Part shown: piece after piece, positions 25,716 to 34,388 of the stretch
Layout: every line of letters begins with the position of its first letter
Numbering within the stretch: the stretch's first letter is position 1
NCBI GenBank assembly: GCA_018713145.1
Contig: DVFP01000019.1
Location: forward strand, 124,001 to 188,000
Reading direction: 5' to 3'
DNA length: 64,000 nucleotides
Origin: Candidatus Scybalocola faecavium
GTDB lineage: Bacteria; Bacillota; Clostridia; Lachnospirales; Lachnospiraceae
Translations under genes and position numbers: made by a program
The notes under the pieces: model-generated
Told to the model about the DNA's origin: nothing
The model's input: the letters and a program-made list of their open reading frames with translations, nothing else
The model's database searches: none

Positions 25716-26762
25716 TTACTGAGCGTTTTTATTTGCCTTATACTCTTTAATGGCTTCTGTCAGCTTCGGAACGATCTTGTTCAGATCGCCTACAATGCCG
25801 TAGTCAGCAACTTCAAAGATCGGAGCTGTCTCATCTTTGTTGATGGCGATGATCACATCAGACTCTTCCATACCGGCAACATGCTGGATAGCACCGGAAA
25901 TACCGATAGCAAAGTAGATCTGAGGACGAACAGTCTTACCTGTCTGACCAACCTGAAGATCCTTCGGCTTCCAGCCATTATCAACAACTGCACGGGAGCA
26001 GCTGACTTCGCCGCCAAGAACTTCTGCCAGATCCTCAAGGATCTTGAAGTTTTCAGGGCTGCCAACGCCACGGCCGCCGGATACAAGGATCTTAGCATCC
26101 ATAATATCTACAGTATCTGTAACAGACTTAACCACATCAAGGATCTCTACATAATTCTTGTTTGGTGTAAATCCAGGATTGTACTCAATCACTTCAGCCT
26201 TAGCGCCCTTTACAGGTGTGATGCGCTGCATAACGCCGGGACGTACAGTAGCCATCTGAGGACGGTTGTCCGGGCAGGCGATGGTGGCGATCGTATTTCC
26301 GCCAAATGCAGGACGAGTCATAAGCAACTGATTGTGCTTCTGATTTGGGCCTGGATTTAATGGGAAATCGCCGATTTCAAGTTTTGTACAGTCTGCTGTA
26401 AGACCTGTAGCAACACGAGCGGAAACTCTGGGGCCCAGGTCACGGCCGATGGCTGTTGCGCCTACCAGCATAATCTCAGGCTTGTACTCATTGATGACAG
26501 AAGCCAGGGCATGTGCGTAAGGCTCTGTTCTGTATACCTTTAATTCAGGATCATCCACAACGATGACTCTGTCAGCACCATACTCAGCCAGGGCATCACA
26601 AAGATTCTTAACATCAGAACCGATGAGAACAGCAGTTACGTCTGTGTTTAAATCTGCTGCCAGATCTTTAGCCTTGCCAAGTAATTCAAATGAAATTCCG
26701 GATAATTCATTATCTACCTGTTGAGCGTAGATAAATACGCCTTTATATTCTTCTAAATTCAT
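25716..26762 (-). CDS. etfA: Electron transfer flavoprotein, alpha subunit
   Basis: EtfA pairs with EtfB and the butyryl-CoA dehydrogenase in flavin-based bifurcation, which reduces crotonyl-CoA and ferredoxin with NADH. The C-terminal FAD-binding region has SGGRGVGSPENFK, VGQTGKTV and the conserved GISGAIQH. Length is 349-353. ATG 26760-26762 (MNLEEYKGV) is taken as the start; a GTG 12 bp upstream nearer AAAGGAA is a possible alternative. Last gene of the operon. Confidence 0.95.
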   Translation of the reverse strand: MNLEEYKGVFIYAQQVDNELSGISFELLGKAKDLAADLNTDVTAVLIGSDVKNLCDALAEYGADRVIVVDDPELKVYRTEPYAHALASVINEYKPEIMLVGATAIGRDLGPRVSARVATGLTADCTKLEIGDFPLNPGPNQKHNQLLMTRPAFGGNTIATIACPDNRPQMATVRPGVMQRITPVKGAKAEVIEYNPGFTPNKNYVEILDVVKSVTDTVDIMDAKILVSGGRGVGSPENFKILEDLAEVLGGEVSCSRAVVDNGWKPKDLQVGQTGKTVRPQIYFAIGISGAIQHVAGMEESDVIIAINKDETAPIFEVADYGIVGDLNKIVPKLTEAIKEYKANKNAQ

Positions 26763-26786
26763 CTTATTCACCACTTTTCCTTTTCA

Positions 26787-27569
26787 TTAAATGAGATGTT
26801 TTTCGTCTAATTTGCCCATAAGGTAAGCAACAGCTTCATCTGGGTCAAGATTTACAGTTTCTCCGGCGCCTTTTCTCACTTTATCGGAAGCCTTAGCGAT
26901 CTTTGTCGGTGAACCTTTCAGACCGATGTTTGCGTCATCAAGTTCTGTCAGGTCTGCACGGGACCAAACTGTAACTTCTTTTTCAAATGCATCGAAAATT
27001 CCGCCTGGTGTCATATAGCGGGGCTCATTTAATTCAGAAAGGGCTGTGATCAGGCAAGGCATCTTAGCCTTTAATACATGGTATCTGTCTTCAAACTGAC
27101 GCTGTACGATCACATCGTCCCCTTCGATCTTAATATCCTGAGCATAGGAGATCACAGGAATATCCAAGTGCTCGGAAATCTGAGGACCAACCTGAGCTGT
27201 ATCACCATCAATAGCCTGACGGCCTGTGATGATCAGATCATAGTCCAGTTTCTTGATAGCAGCTGCAATCGTGCTGGAAGTTGCCCATGTATCAGCGCCG
27301 GCAAGAAGACGGTCTGTTACAAGGATCGCATGATCAGCACCCATAGCAAGAGCTTCACGAAGCATCTCATCAGCTTTTGGAAGACCCATGGTCAGAACAG
27401 TAACCTCAGCACCATACTGGTCTTTAATACGCAGGGCAGCTTCAAGGCCGGCCTTGTCATCCGGATTCATAATAGAGAGCATTGCAGCTCTGTTAAGTGT
27501 ACCGTCGGGATTAAACTGAACTCCACCCTTTGTATCTGGTACCTGTTTTAAACAAACAATTATCTTCAC
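26787..27569 (-). CDS. etfB: Electron transfer flavoprotein, beta subunit
   Basis: EtfB contributes nucleotide binding in the bifurcating Etf complex. The start MKIIVCLKQVPDTKGGV, the LITGRQAIDGDTAQVGP signature and the GSPTKIAKA segment are characteristic. 260 residues is normal. It lies 12 bp after bcd and 24 bp before etfA. Confidence 0.96.
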   Translation of the reverse strand: MKIIVCLKQVPDTKGGVQFNPDGTLNRAAMLSIMNPDDKAGLEAALRIKDQYGAEVTVLTMGLPKADEMLREALAMGADHAILVTDRLLAGADTWATSSTIAAAIKKLDYDLIITGRQAIDGDTAQVGPQISEHLDIPVISYAQDIKIEGDDVIVQRQFEDRYHVLKAKMPCLITALSELNEPRYMTPGGIFDAFEKEVTVWSRADLTELDDANIGLKGSPTKIAKASDKVRKGAGETVNLDPDEAVAYLMGKLDEKHLI

Positions 27570-27581
27570 GATGTGTACCTC

Positions 27582-28733
27582 CTATTTCAATAAGCTTCCA
27601 GAAATAACCATACGCTGAACCTCGGATGTTCCTTCGTAGATTTCTGTGATCTTTGCATCTCTCATCATACGTTCAACATCATATTCTCTGATGTAACCGT
27701 AACCGCCGTGAAGCTGAACAGCCTTTGTAGTCACTTCCATAGCAACCTCTGCTGCATACAGTTTTGCCATAGCTGCTTCCACACTGTAGGTTTTCTGAGT
27801 AGCCTTTGCCATAGCAGCCTTGTAAACAAGATTCTTGGCAGCCTCTACCTTTGTAGCCATGTCAGCTAACTGGAACTGTGTATTCTGGAACTGGGCAATA
27901 GAACGTCCGAACTGCTTTCTTTCTTTTACATAAGAAATGGTAGCTTCAAGAGCGCCCTCTGCAAGGCCAAGAGCCTGAGCAGCGATACCGATACGGCCGC
28001 CGTCCAGAGTATGCATGGCAATGTTAAAGCCTTTGCCCTTAGGTCCAAGGATGTTTTCCTTAGGAATACGGCAATCCTGGAAGATCAGTTCATAAGTGGA
28101 TGAACCGCGGATACCCATCTTCTTCTCTTTTGTACCAAAAGTGAAGCCCGGTGTTCCTTTTTCCACGATAAAGGAGGAAATCTCTTTCTGTTTTCTGCCC
28201 CGCTTTTCAACGGTACCTGTAACAGCGATGATAATGTATACATTTGCTTCTTTACCATTTGTAATGAAGCACTTAGAACCGTTTAATACCCACTCGTCAC
28301 CGTCAAGGACAGCCTTTGTCTGCTGGCCCTGAGCATCTGTACCGGCGCCGGGCTCCGTAAGACCGAAAGCGCCAAGCCATTCACCGGAAGCAAGCTTTGG
28401 AATATATTTCTGTTTCTGTTCTTCTGTACCATAGGTTAAGATCGGGTCAATGCACAGAGATGTATGGGCGGATACGATAACGCCTGTAGTACCGCAAACC
28501 TTAGACAGCTCCTCTACACACATAACATAGGTAAGGGGATCGCAGCCCTGTCCGCCATATTCCTTTGGAACAGGAATTCCAAGAAAACCGTATTTAGCCA
28601 TCTTATCAACGGTTCCTCTAGGGAATACTTCGGTTTCGTCAACTTCCTGAGCCAGTGGCTTTACTTCTTTTTCGGCAAAATCTCTGAAAAGAGTTCTGGC
28701 CATCTCATGTTTCTTATCTAATGCGAAATCCAT
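27582..28733 (-). CDS. bcd: Butyryl-CoA dehydrogenase
   Basis: Short-chain acyl-CoA dehydrogenase (383 residues) that reduces crotonyl-CoA. Signatures: LTEPGAGTDAQG, QALGLAEGALE and the C-terminal GGYGYIREYDVERMMRDAKI; the catalytic Glu is in KITEIYEGTSEVQR. Position directly before etfB-etfA identifies the bifurcating Bcd/Etf complex of butyrate formers. Confidence 0.96.
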   Translation of the reverse strand: MDFALDKKHEMARTLFRDFAEKEVKPLAQEVDETEVFPRGTVDKMAKYGFLGIPVPKEYGGQGCDPLTYVMCVEELSKVCGTTGVIVSAHTSLCIDPILTYGTEEQKQKYIPKLASGEWLGAFGLTEPGAGTDAQGQQTKAVLDGDEWVLNGSKCFITNGKEANVYIIIAVTGTVEKRGRKQKEISSFIVEKGTPGFTFGTKEKKMGIRGSSTYELIFQDCRIPKENILGPKGKGFNIAMHTLDGGRIGIAAQALGLAEGALEATISYVKERKQFGRSIAQFQNTQFQLADMATKVEAAKNLVYKAAMAKATQKTYSVEAAMAKLYAAEVAMEVTTKAVQLHGGYGYIREYDVERMMRDAKITEIYEGTSEVQRMVISGSLLK

Positions 28734-28825
28734 TTAATCTTCCTCCATATTTTCATTATTAAATATGCCGTGCCCAAAAAAGTGCTGCCGGCACGAAAAC
28801 ATGACCATCCCCGGACAGGGACACA

Positions 28826-28859
28826 GACAGCCTCAGGGCATGGCTTCCCTGTGGCTGTC
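28826..28859 (-). promoter_or_regulatory. Hairpin between hbd and bcd
   Basis: GACAGCC-T-CAGGG pairs with CCCTG-T-GGCTGTC (12 bp with one T-T mismatch, 8-nt loop). No T run follows on the minus strand, so it may set differential mRNA stability within the butyrate operon rather than terminate it. Confidence 0.5.
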
Positions 28860-28941
28860 TTTCAAATTATCATGTTCATTTGACTGTATCAAAACAGCGA
28901 CATTCACTCCATAAAAGAGGACTTTACTGTTTCACACGGAT

Positions 28942-29793
28942 TTATTTTGTGTAATCGAAGAAACCTACACCAGTCTTACGGCCAAGTTTGCCGCCGCGAA
29001 CCATCTGTCTTAACAGGCGGGCAGCTCTGTACTTGGAATCACATGTCTCAGCATAGAATACATCCATAATATGTAAGCATGTATCAAGGCCGATCAGGTC
29101 AGCAAGAGCAAGGGGTCCCATCGGATGATTGCAGCCAAGCTTCATAGCCTTATCAATATCCTCTGCAGAAGCAAGGCCTTCTTCAAGAACCATAACTGCT
29201 TCGTTGATCATAGGAATAAGGATTCTGTTTACAACAAAGCCGGGGCCTTCCTTAACTTCAATAGGATCTTTGCCGATTTCAGCAGAGAGATCATAGATGG
29301 TCTTAAATGTTTCATCAGATGTATGAAGTCCGCGGATAACCTCAACCAGCTTCATCACTGTTGCAGGATTGAAGAAATGCATACCGATGAACTTATCTGC
29401 TCTGTTTGTAGCAGCAGCGATCTGTGTAATGGAGATAGAGGATGTATTTGTTGCGAAAATACACTCCGGTTTGCAGATGCTATCCAGCTCTTTAAACAGA
29501 TTCTTCTTAATATCTACGTTCTCTACGATAGCTTCCAGGACAAGGTCTGCATCAGCAGCAGGAGCAAGCTCTGTTGTTGTGGAAATGTTTGCAAGGATGG
29601 CAGCTTTCTTTTCTTCGTCCATCTTTCCTTTTGCTACCTGCTTGTCAAGACCTTTGTTTAACTTAGCCATGGACTTTGCAAGGATCTCATCAGTCATATC
29701 TCTGAAGGTTACCTTCATGCCTGCTTTTGCCATAACCTGGCCAATGTCCAGACCCATCTGACCTGCGCCAACGATAAATACTTTGTTTAACAT
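28942..29793 (-). CDS. hbd: 3-hydroxybutyryl-CoA dehydrogenase
   Basis: NAD(P)H-dependent reduction of acetoacetyl-CoA to 3-hydroxybutyryl-CoA. N-terminal Rossmann GAGQMGLDIGQVMA, the NTSSISITQIA stretch and the catalytic His region GMHFFNPATVMKLVEV are present. 283 residues is typical. Preceded by GGAGG. Downstream of crt, upstream of bcd. Confidence 0.96.
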   Translation of the reverse strand: MLNKVFIVGAGQMGLDIGQVMAKAGMKVTFRDMTDEILAKSMAKLNKGLDKQVAKGKMDEEKKAAILANISTTTELAPAADADLVLEAIVENVDIKKNLFKELDSICKPECIFATNTSSISITQIAAATNRADKFIGMHFFNPATVMKLVEVIRGLHTSDETFKTIYDLSAEIGKDPIEVKEGPGFVVNRILIPMINEAVMVLEEGLASAEDIDKAMKLGCNHPMGPLALADLIGLDTCLHIMDVFYAETCDSKYRAARLLRQMVRGGKLGRKTGVGFFDYTK

Positions 29794-29866
29794 AATAAAA
29801 ACCTCCTGAATTTTGGATTCTCCCTGTACTCAGCCGAAAACCTGGCCGCCCCGGGTATCATTAAAC

Positions 29867-30643
29867 TTATTTATTGATAAAGTTTTTCTCTTTACGTTTT
29901 TCAAGAAATGCACTCATGCCTTCCACCTGATCATGAGTTTCAAAGCAATCGCCAAACAGCTTTTCTTCAATAACAATGGCTTCATCCATACCTACCTGAA
30001 GGCCGTCGTTAATAGCTTTCTTGCAGTGACGTACAGCAATCGGAGCATTTTTAGCAATGGTCGCTGCCATCTTTTCAGCTGCAGGCATCAGTTCTTCCTG
30101 AGTATATACAGCATTTACAAGACCGATACGGTAAGCTTCGTCAGCTTTAATATTTCTTGCAGTATAGATCAGCTGTTTTGCCATACCCGGTGAAACTAAA
30201 CGGGCAAGTCTCTGTGTTCCGCCAAAGCCCGGTGTAATGCCAAGGCCAACTTCCGGCTGGCCAAACTGGGCATTATCAGAGCAGATACGAATATCACAGC
30301 TCATGGCGATCTCGCAGCCGCCGCCCAGAGCAAATCCATTCACTGCTGCAATGACAGGGATCGGAAATGTTTCAATCCTTCTGAATAAATCGTTACCCTT
30401 TTTACCAAAGGCTTCACCTTCTGCTTTTGTCAGTGTGCTCATCTCGCCAATGTCAGCACCGGCAACAAAAGACTTCTGACCGGCACCTGTTAAAATAAGG
30501 CAGCGGATCTCCTCAAGATCAACAGCATCCAGGGCTGCGTTTAAATCTTCGAGGACTTCAGAGTTTAATGCGTTCAATGCTTTTTCACGGCTGATGGTAA
30601 GAATACCAACATTGCCCTTGACTTCATATAAAACATTTGACAT
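29867..30643 (-). CDS. crt: 3-hydroxybutyryl-CoA dehydratase (crotonase)
   Basis: Dehydrates 3-hydroxybutyryl-CoA to crotonyl-CoA. The oxyanion-hole segments SFVAGADIGEM and VNGFALGGGCEIAM and the catalytic Glu region (FGQPEVGLGITPGFGGTQRL) are intact. 258 residues. It is the first gene of the operon; a thiolase gene is not present in the window. Confidence 0.96.
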   Translation of the reverse strand: MSNVLYEVKGNVGILTISREKALNALNSEVLEDLNAALDAVDLEEIRCLILTGAGQKSFVAGADIGEMSTLTKAEGEAFGKKGNDLFRRIETFPIPVIAAVNGFALGGGCEIAMSCDIRICSDNAQFGQPEVGLGITPGFGGTQRLARLVSPGMAKQLIYTARNIKADEAYRIGLVNAVYTQEELMPAAEKMAATIAKNAPIAVRHCKKAINDGLQVGMDEAIVIEEKLFGDCFETHDQVEGMSAFLEKRKEKNFINK

Positions 30644-30684
30644 TTTTTTAACTTCCTCTCTTTCTGGAATTTACTCTACACATT

Positions 30685-30713
30685 ATTTTACAATATTCAT
30701 GTCCATAAGTAAA
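30685..30713 (-). promoter_or_regulatory. Candidate promoter of the butyrate operon
   Basis: On the minus strand TTTACT (30713-30708) and TAAAAT (30690-30685) are 17 bp apart, 42 bp upstream of crt. Confidence 0.5.
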
Positions 30714-30801
30714 TATAAATCCTGCAAAATAATTGGCAGTTTTTTGTTATAAATTTGTCAATTTTTATATTTTATGGAGAAAAATGCCCGTTAAGATATT
30801 A

Positions 30802-31992
30802 TCAAAATCCGGGGTCATAAGACATTTCCCATACATCCCCGTAGGTTCCAAGGGGATCATCGGACAGCATACACATAAGGACAAAACATTCATAGGGATT
30901 TTGGATATACATCTGTCCCATCCAGCATTTTTCCAGGATTTCATTCGTGGATTTCAGAAAAGAGAAATACCGTTCCTTGGCGTTTGGCAGTTCTTCCAGC
31001 TTCTGGGAAAACACAAAAAAGTTCAGAGTAATCAGTTCAAACCGGGTCACTTCACTGTCCCCGGAAAGGATCTCATGAATTTTCTGCCGGCTCAGCCGCT
31101 TTCCTGCAAACTGCCGATTCAGCCGGGAGGCTTTGCCAGGGGTCAGATTTCCATGATGATCTTTAGGGATGGCTGAACTGATGATCCGTTCCAGATCGCT
31201 TTCTGTTATATTCTCAGGGGTATAGAGATTTTTTCCTGCTTCCTGATTATAGATGGCTGCAGCGGCAGTCCTGGCCTGCTCATAAAGCTGATCAAAACAT
31301 TCCCGGGCTGTTACGCTCATTAAAGACTGGTCTCCCCGGCTTTTCAGTTTTGATACAAAATCCATAAGAGACGCATCATCACAGATTTTTCCGGCGGTCC
31401 GGCGCACATTGACCGTATGATCGCTATAGAGAGCATCCGGTTTCAAGGCCGGGGGAAGCTGGATGTACTGCTCCCAAAGCTTGTTGAATTTCAGAAAATT
31501 ATAATGATTTTTATAGCAATACCAGCAGATCACCTCGAATGGATCTTTAGGGTTTATTTCTGATTCCCGAAGGGCCTTGGTCAGAAACAGGTTCACATCC
31601 TCCGCACTCATGGCCAGGCCAAAGCCCAGCAAAAACACTACATTGCGCTTGACCGTCTGCCGGGTCAGCCAGTTTTTCGACAAGGCGCTTAATTTAGCTG
31701 TTGTAGGCTTAAAGGATGCCGGTGTATAGTTATCTGAAAAAGAGCTTCGGATGATCATCTGGTACTCCTTAATAGGAATCTGATCAAATGCCCCCTCAAG
31801 GCCGGCCTTTAAATAAATGTACCGGCAAAGATACTCCCCAAAAGAGATCCATTTCAGCTGATGCCTTAAGGCACTATAAATCGACCGGGCATCCTGGTCC
31901 TTAAAGCGCACATCATCCACCACCTGATATAGGGATTCCCAGGCCGCGCTGGTAAAATTATAATCCCGTAAGGTTTCATTTCCATCATTCAT
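30802..31992 (-). CDS. Uncharacterised protein coupled to FHA-ABC exporter
   Basis: A 396-residue soluble, mostly helical protein of unrecognised family. It has no signal peptide. A conserved-looking core lies near residues 105-190 (RQTVKRNVVFLLGFGLAMSA, then a CWYCYKNHY segment), and the C-terminal part is also helical. The start at ATG 31990-31992 overlaps the exporter stop (ATGA) and has AAAGGAG upstream; an apparent longer frame lies inside the exporter gene. Strict coupling and final position in a kinase/phosphatase/FHA operon suggest an adaptor, substrate or regulator of the exporter. That role is inference. Confidence 0.85.
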   Translation of the reverse strand: MNDGNETLRDYNFTSAAWESLYQVVDDVRFKDQDARSIYSALRHQLKWISFGEYLCRYIYLKAGLEGAFDQIPIKEYQMIIRSSFSDNYTPASFKPTTAKLSALSKNWLTRQTVKRNVVFLLGFGLAMSAEDVNLFLTKALRESEINPKDPFEVICWYCYKNHYNFLKFNKLWEQYIQLPPALKPDALYSDHTVNVRRTAGKICDDASLMDFVSKLKSRGDQSLMSVTARECFDQLYEQARTAAAAIYNQEAGKNLYTPENITESDLERIISSAIPKDHHGNLTPGKASRLNRQFAGKRLSRQKIHEILSGDSEVTRFELITLNFFVFSQKLEELPNAKERYFSFLKSTNEILEKCWMGQMYIQNPYECFVLMCMLSDDPLGTYGDVWEMSYDPGF

Positions 31993-34370
31993 CAGGCATT
32001 CTCCTTTCCAACCCGGGCCAGGGCGATCCGTGCCAGTCCCAGAAAGATCACGATAAATGCCCCGAGGATCAGCCAATCCCCCAGCAAGTGCCAGTAAGAG
32101 AAATCAAAATAGCTCTCCGGATCATGGGGAATAGCTACGCCCTCCTGCTGAAGTTTTAAGGGAAGATCATTTAAGTCTGCCGTCGTGCCATACCCCTCCA
32201 TACTCCAGCGGCATACCGCGATCCAGGAAATGATTTCTGTAGCTCCGGACAGCTTAAAGATCAAACCGGAAAACAGGATCTGAGGCATAAGCAAAATAGG
32301 CGCAACAGTCATAGCCCGGTCCGCATTATTAAAAAGAGCTGAAACAAACAGACCCATGGCTGCTGCTGACAAAGCAGTAAGAAAGGTGGTCACAAAAATT
32401 TCCGCCATAGGCGGGAGAAATACTCCCTGCTTTGGCAGACCAACAAGAAGGGCAAACACACCGCTGACAAGACCGCTTTGGATCAGGCACATTCCCCCAA
32501 GGACAAGGATCTTGGATAAAATATAGCTGTTTAGGGACAGTCCTGTCATATACTCCCGTTTTAAAATATTCCTCTCCTTGCATATTTCCTGGATCGCGTT
32601 AAGCATACCGATCCAGAAAGCGCAGCAGGATAAGGCAAACAGCAGGCTTTTGGTCATTTCGTACTGTTCAAACTGCTTACCGTTAGCCACCAGGGAGATG
32701 AGCACTGCCAGCAGGGGAGCCTGAGCCAAAAGCAGCAAAAGACGCTGCCGGTCGTTCATCACCAGTTTAATATATCTGGCGCTTAAAACCCTAAGCTGCC
32801 GCCCTTTCTTTCCGCCTTTTGCCCCGGAAGCAGCCATAGGCCGGATATTTCTCACCGGCGCCTGCATCCCGGAAAAACGCCGGCTCCATTCCTGAGCCTG
32901 GTCTGAAAGGAGGGCATAAATATCCACCACATCGGAAACATGGAAAAATTCCATAGCTGTCCTGCATGGACCGTAAAAACACAGCTTTCCCCCTTTTCCC
33001 ATAAACACGATCTTATCACAAAGATCAAGCTGTAATGTGCTATGGGTCACAAGGATAATGGTTTTTCCTGAGTCTGCCATTTTCCGCAAAGAACCCATCA
33101 GGCTTCTCTCAGTTCCCGGATCCAGTCCGGAAGCCGGCTCATCTAAGAACAACAGGCTGGGGTCTGATAAAAGCTCTACCGCAATGCTGGCCCGCTTTTT
33201 CTGGCCGCCGCTTAAATTCCGGATCAGACTGCCTGCTTTTTCTGTAAGTTCCACCATATCTAAAGCCCGGCCAATGGCCGCCTCCCGGTCCTCCTTTCCT
33301 GTATCTGCCGGAAGCCGGAGCTTGGCTGTATACATGAGCATATCATGAAGGGTCAGGTTATCATACACAATGTCCGACTGAGGCACATAGCCAATAACTT
33401 TCTTTAAAGCGTCAAAATTTTCATAAAGAGGAATCCCGTTAATAAACACATTGCCCTCATCCGGCTTTAAGTAGCCGCACATGGCATTTAAAATCGTGGA
33501 CTTTCCGGCGCCGGAGCCGCCTACAATCGCTACCAGTTCTCCCGGCTTTACATGAAGGCTGACATGGTCACATGTAACAAAGCTCTTTCTCCCTCTGCCC
33601 CGGCGGATCACTATGTCTGAAACATCCACAGAAATACCGCTTTTAAAAGTACAATAAAAAATCATGCCATGGGTAAAGATCAGTTTTGTATTAGTAATGG
33701 TAATAACGTCCTTTTCATGGAGCATCACTTTTCCGGATATACGCCGCTGATTTACGATCACCCCGTTGGCGCTGCCCATATCCTCGATCCAATATCCTTC
33801 CCGGGTCCAAAGGATCCGGGCATGGCATTTGGAAACCGTCACATGGGGAAGGATAATATCACATGCCGGATCCCGGCCAAGGGTCCATGTCTCCTTGCCG
33901 GAAAGCTGCCGGTAAAACCATTGGCTTTGGGCCCCTGCCCATGAAACGACAAACAAAACACCCTGGGCCACAGACTCGATCCCGTCATCGATGCGGATCA
34001 CATCCCCATCACTAAGCTCTCTGGAAAGAATAGACGTATTATTATAAATCAGACCGTTAGTGCTGCCATTTTCCTGCCAGGCCCCCTTTATCCTGATTTC
34101 CTGCCAGGCCCCCTTATCCTGGATCTGCCAAAGGCCGTTCTGACAAACAAAACGGCCATGGGAGGCAGACACCAGATGGGAATTAAGTACAATATCATTT
34201 TCCGGGCCCCGGCCAAAATAGATCACCGGCTTTTTAAAATCATCCAGACAGATCAACCGTGGCTGCCGGGAGCCGTCAAAAACCGATAGCATTAAACCAG
34301 AGACAGGCCCCTGACTTTGGCCATCATATGTGGTTTGACGGGCATATGTGGTTTTTTCAAAATTTCCCAT
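31992..34370 (-). CDS. ABC exporter with two N-terminal FHA domains
   Basis: A 792-residue fusion. Two forkhead-associated domains (about 45-130 and 165-235; GSTNGLIYNN and GSANGVIVNQ motifs) would bind phosphothreonine. An ABC ATPase follows: Walker A GGSGAGKST (about 283), signature LSGGQKKRA (about 384), Walker B LLFLDEPASGLDP, H-loop VTHS. An ABC-2 type permease of about six segments occupies 545-785. This order matches Mycobacterium tuberculosis Rv1747, an exporter controlled by the neighbouring kinase PknF. Here a kinase gene lies 18 bp upstream. A 27-bp tandem duplication lengthens the first FHA domain. Cargo unknown. Confidence 0.93.
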   Translation of the reverse strand: MGNFEKTTYARQTTYDGQSQGPVSGLMLSVFDGSRQPRLICLDDFKKPVIYFGRGPENDIVLNSHLVSASHGRFVCQNGLWQIQDKGAWQEIRIKGAWQENGSTNGLIYNNTSILSRELSDGDVIRIDDGIESVAQGVLFVVSWAGAQSQWFYRQLSGKETWTLGRDPACDIILPHVTVSKCHARILWTREGYWIEDMGSANGVIVNQRRISGKVMLHEKDVITITNTKLIFTHGMIFYCTFKSGISVDVSDIVIRRGRGRKSFVTCDHVSLHVKPGELVAIVGGSGAGKSTILNAMCGYLKPDEGNVFINGIPLYENFDALKKVIGYVPQSDIVYDNLTLHDMLMYTAKLRLPADTGKEDREAAIGRALDMVELTEKAGSLIRNLSGGQKKRASIAVELLSDPSLLFLDEPASGLDPGTERSLMGSLRKMADSGKTIILVTHSTLQLDLCDKIVFMGKGGKLCFYGPCRTAMEFFHVSDVVDIYALLSDQAQEWSRRFSGMQAPVRNIRPMAASGAKGGKKGRQLRVLSARYIKLVMNDRQRLLLLLAQAPLLAVLISLVANGKQFEQYEMTKSLLFALSCCAFWIGMLNAIQEICKERNILKREYMTGLSLNSYILSKILVLGGMCLIQSGLVSGVFALLVGLPKQGVFLPPMAEIFVTTFLTALSAAAMGLFVSALFNNADRAMTVAPILLMPQILFSGLIFKLSGATEIISWIAVCRWSMEGYGTTADLNDLPLKLQQEGVAIPHDPESYFDFSYWHLLGDWLILGAFIVIFLGLARIALARVGKENA

Positions 34371-34388
34371 AATATATTCCCTCTTTTG

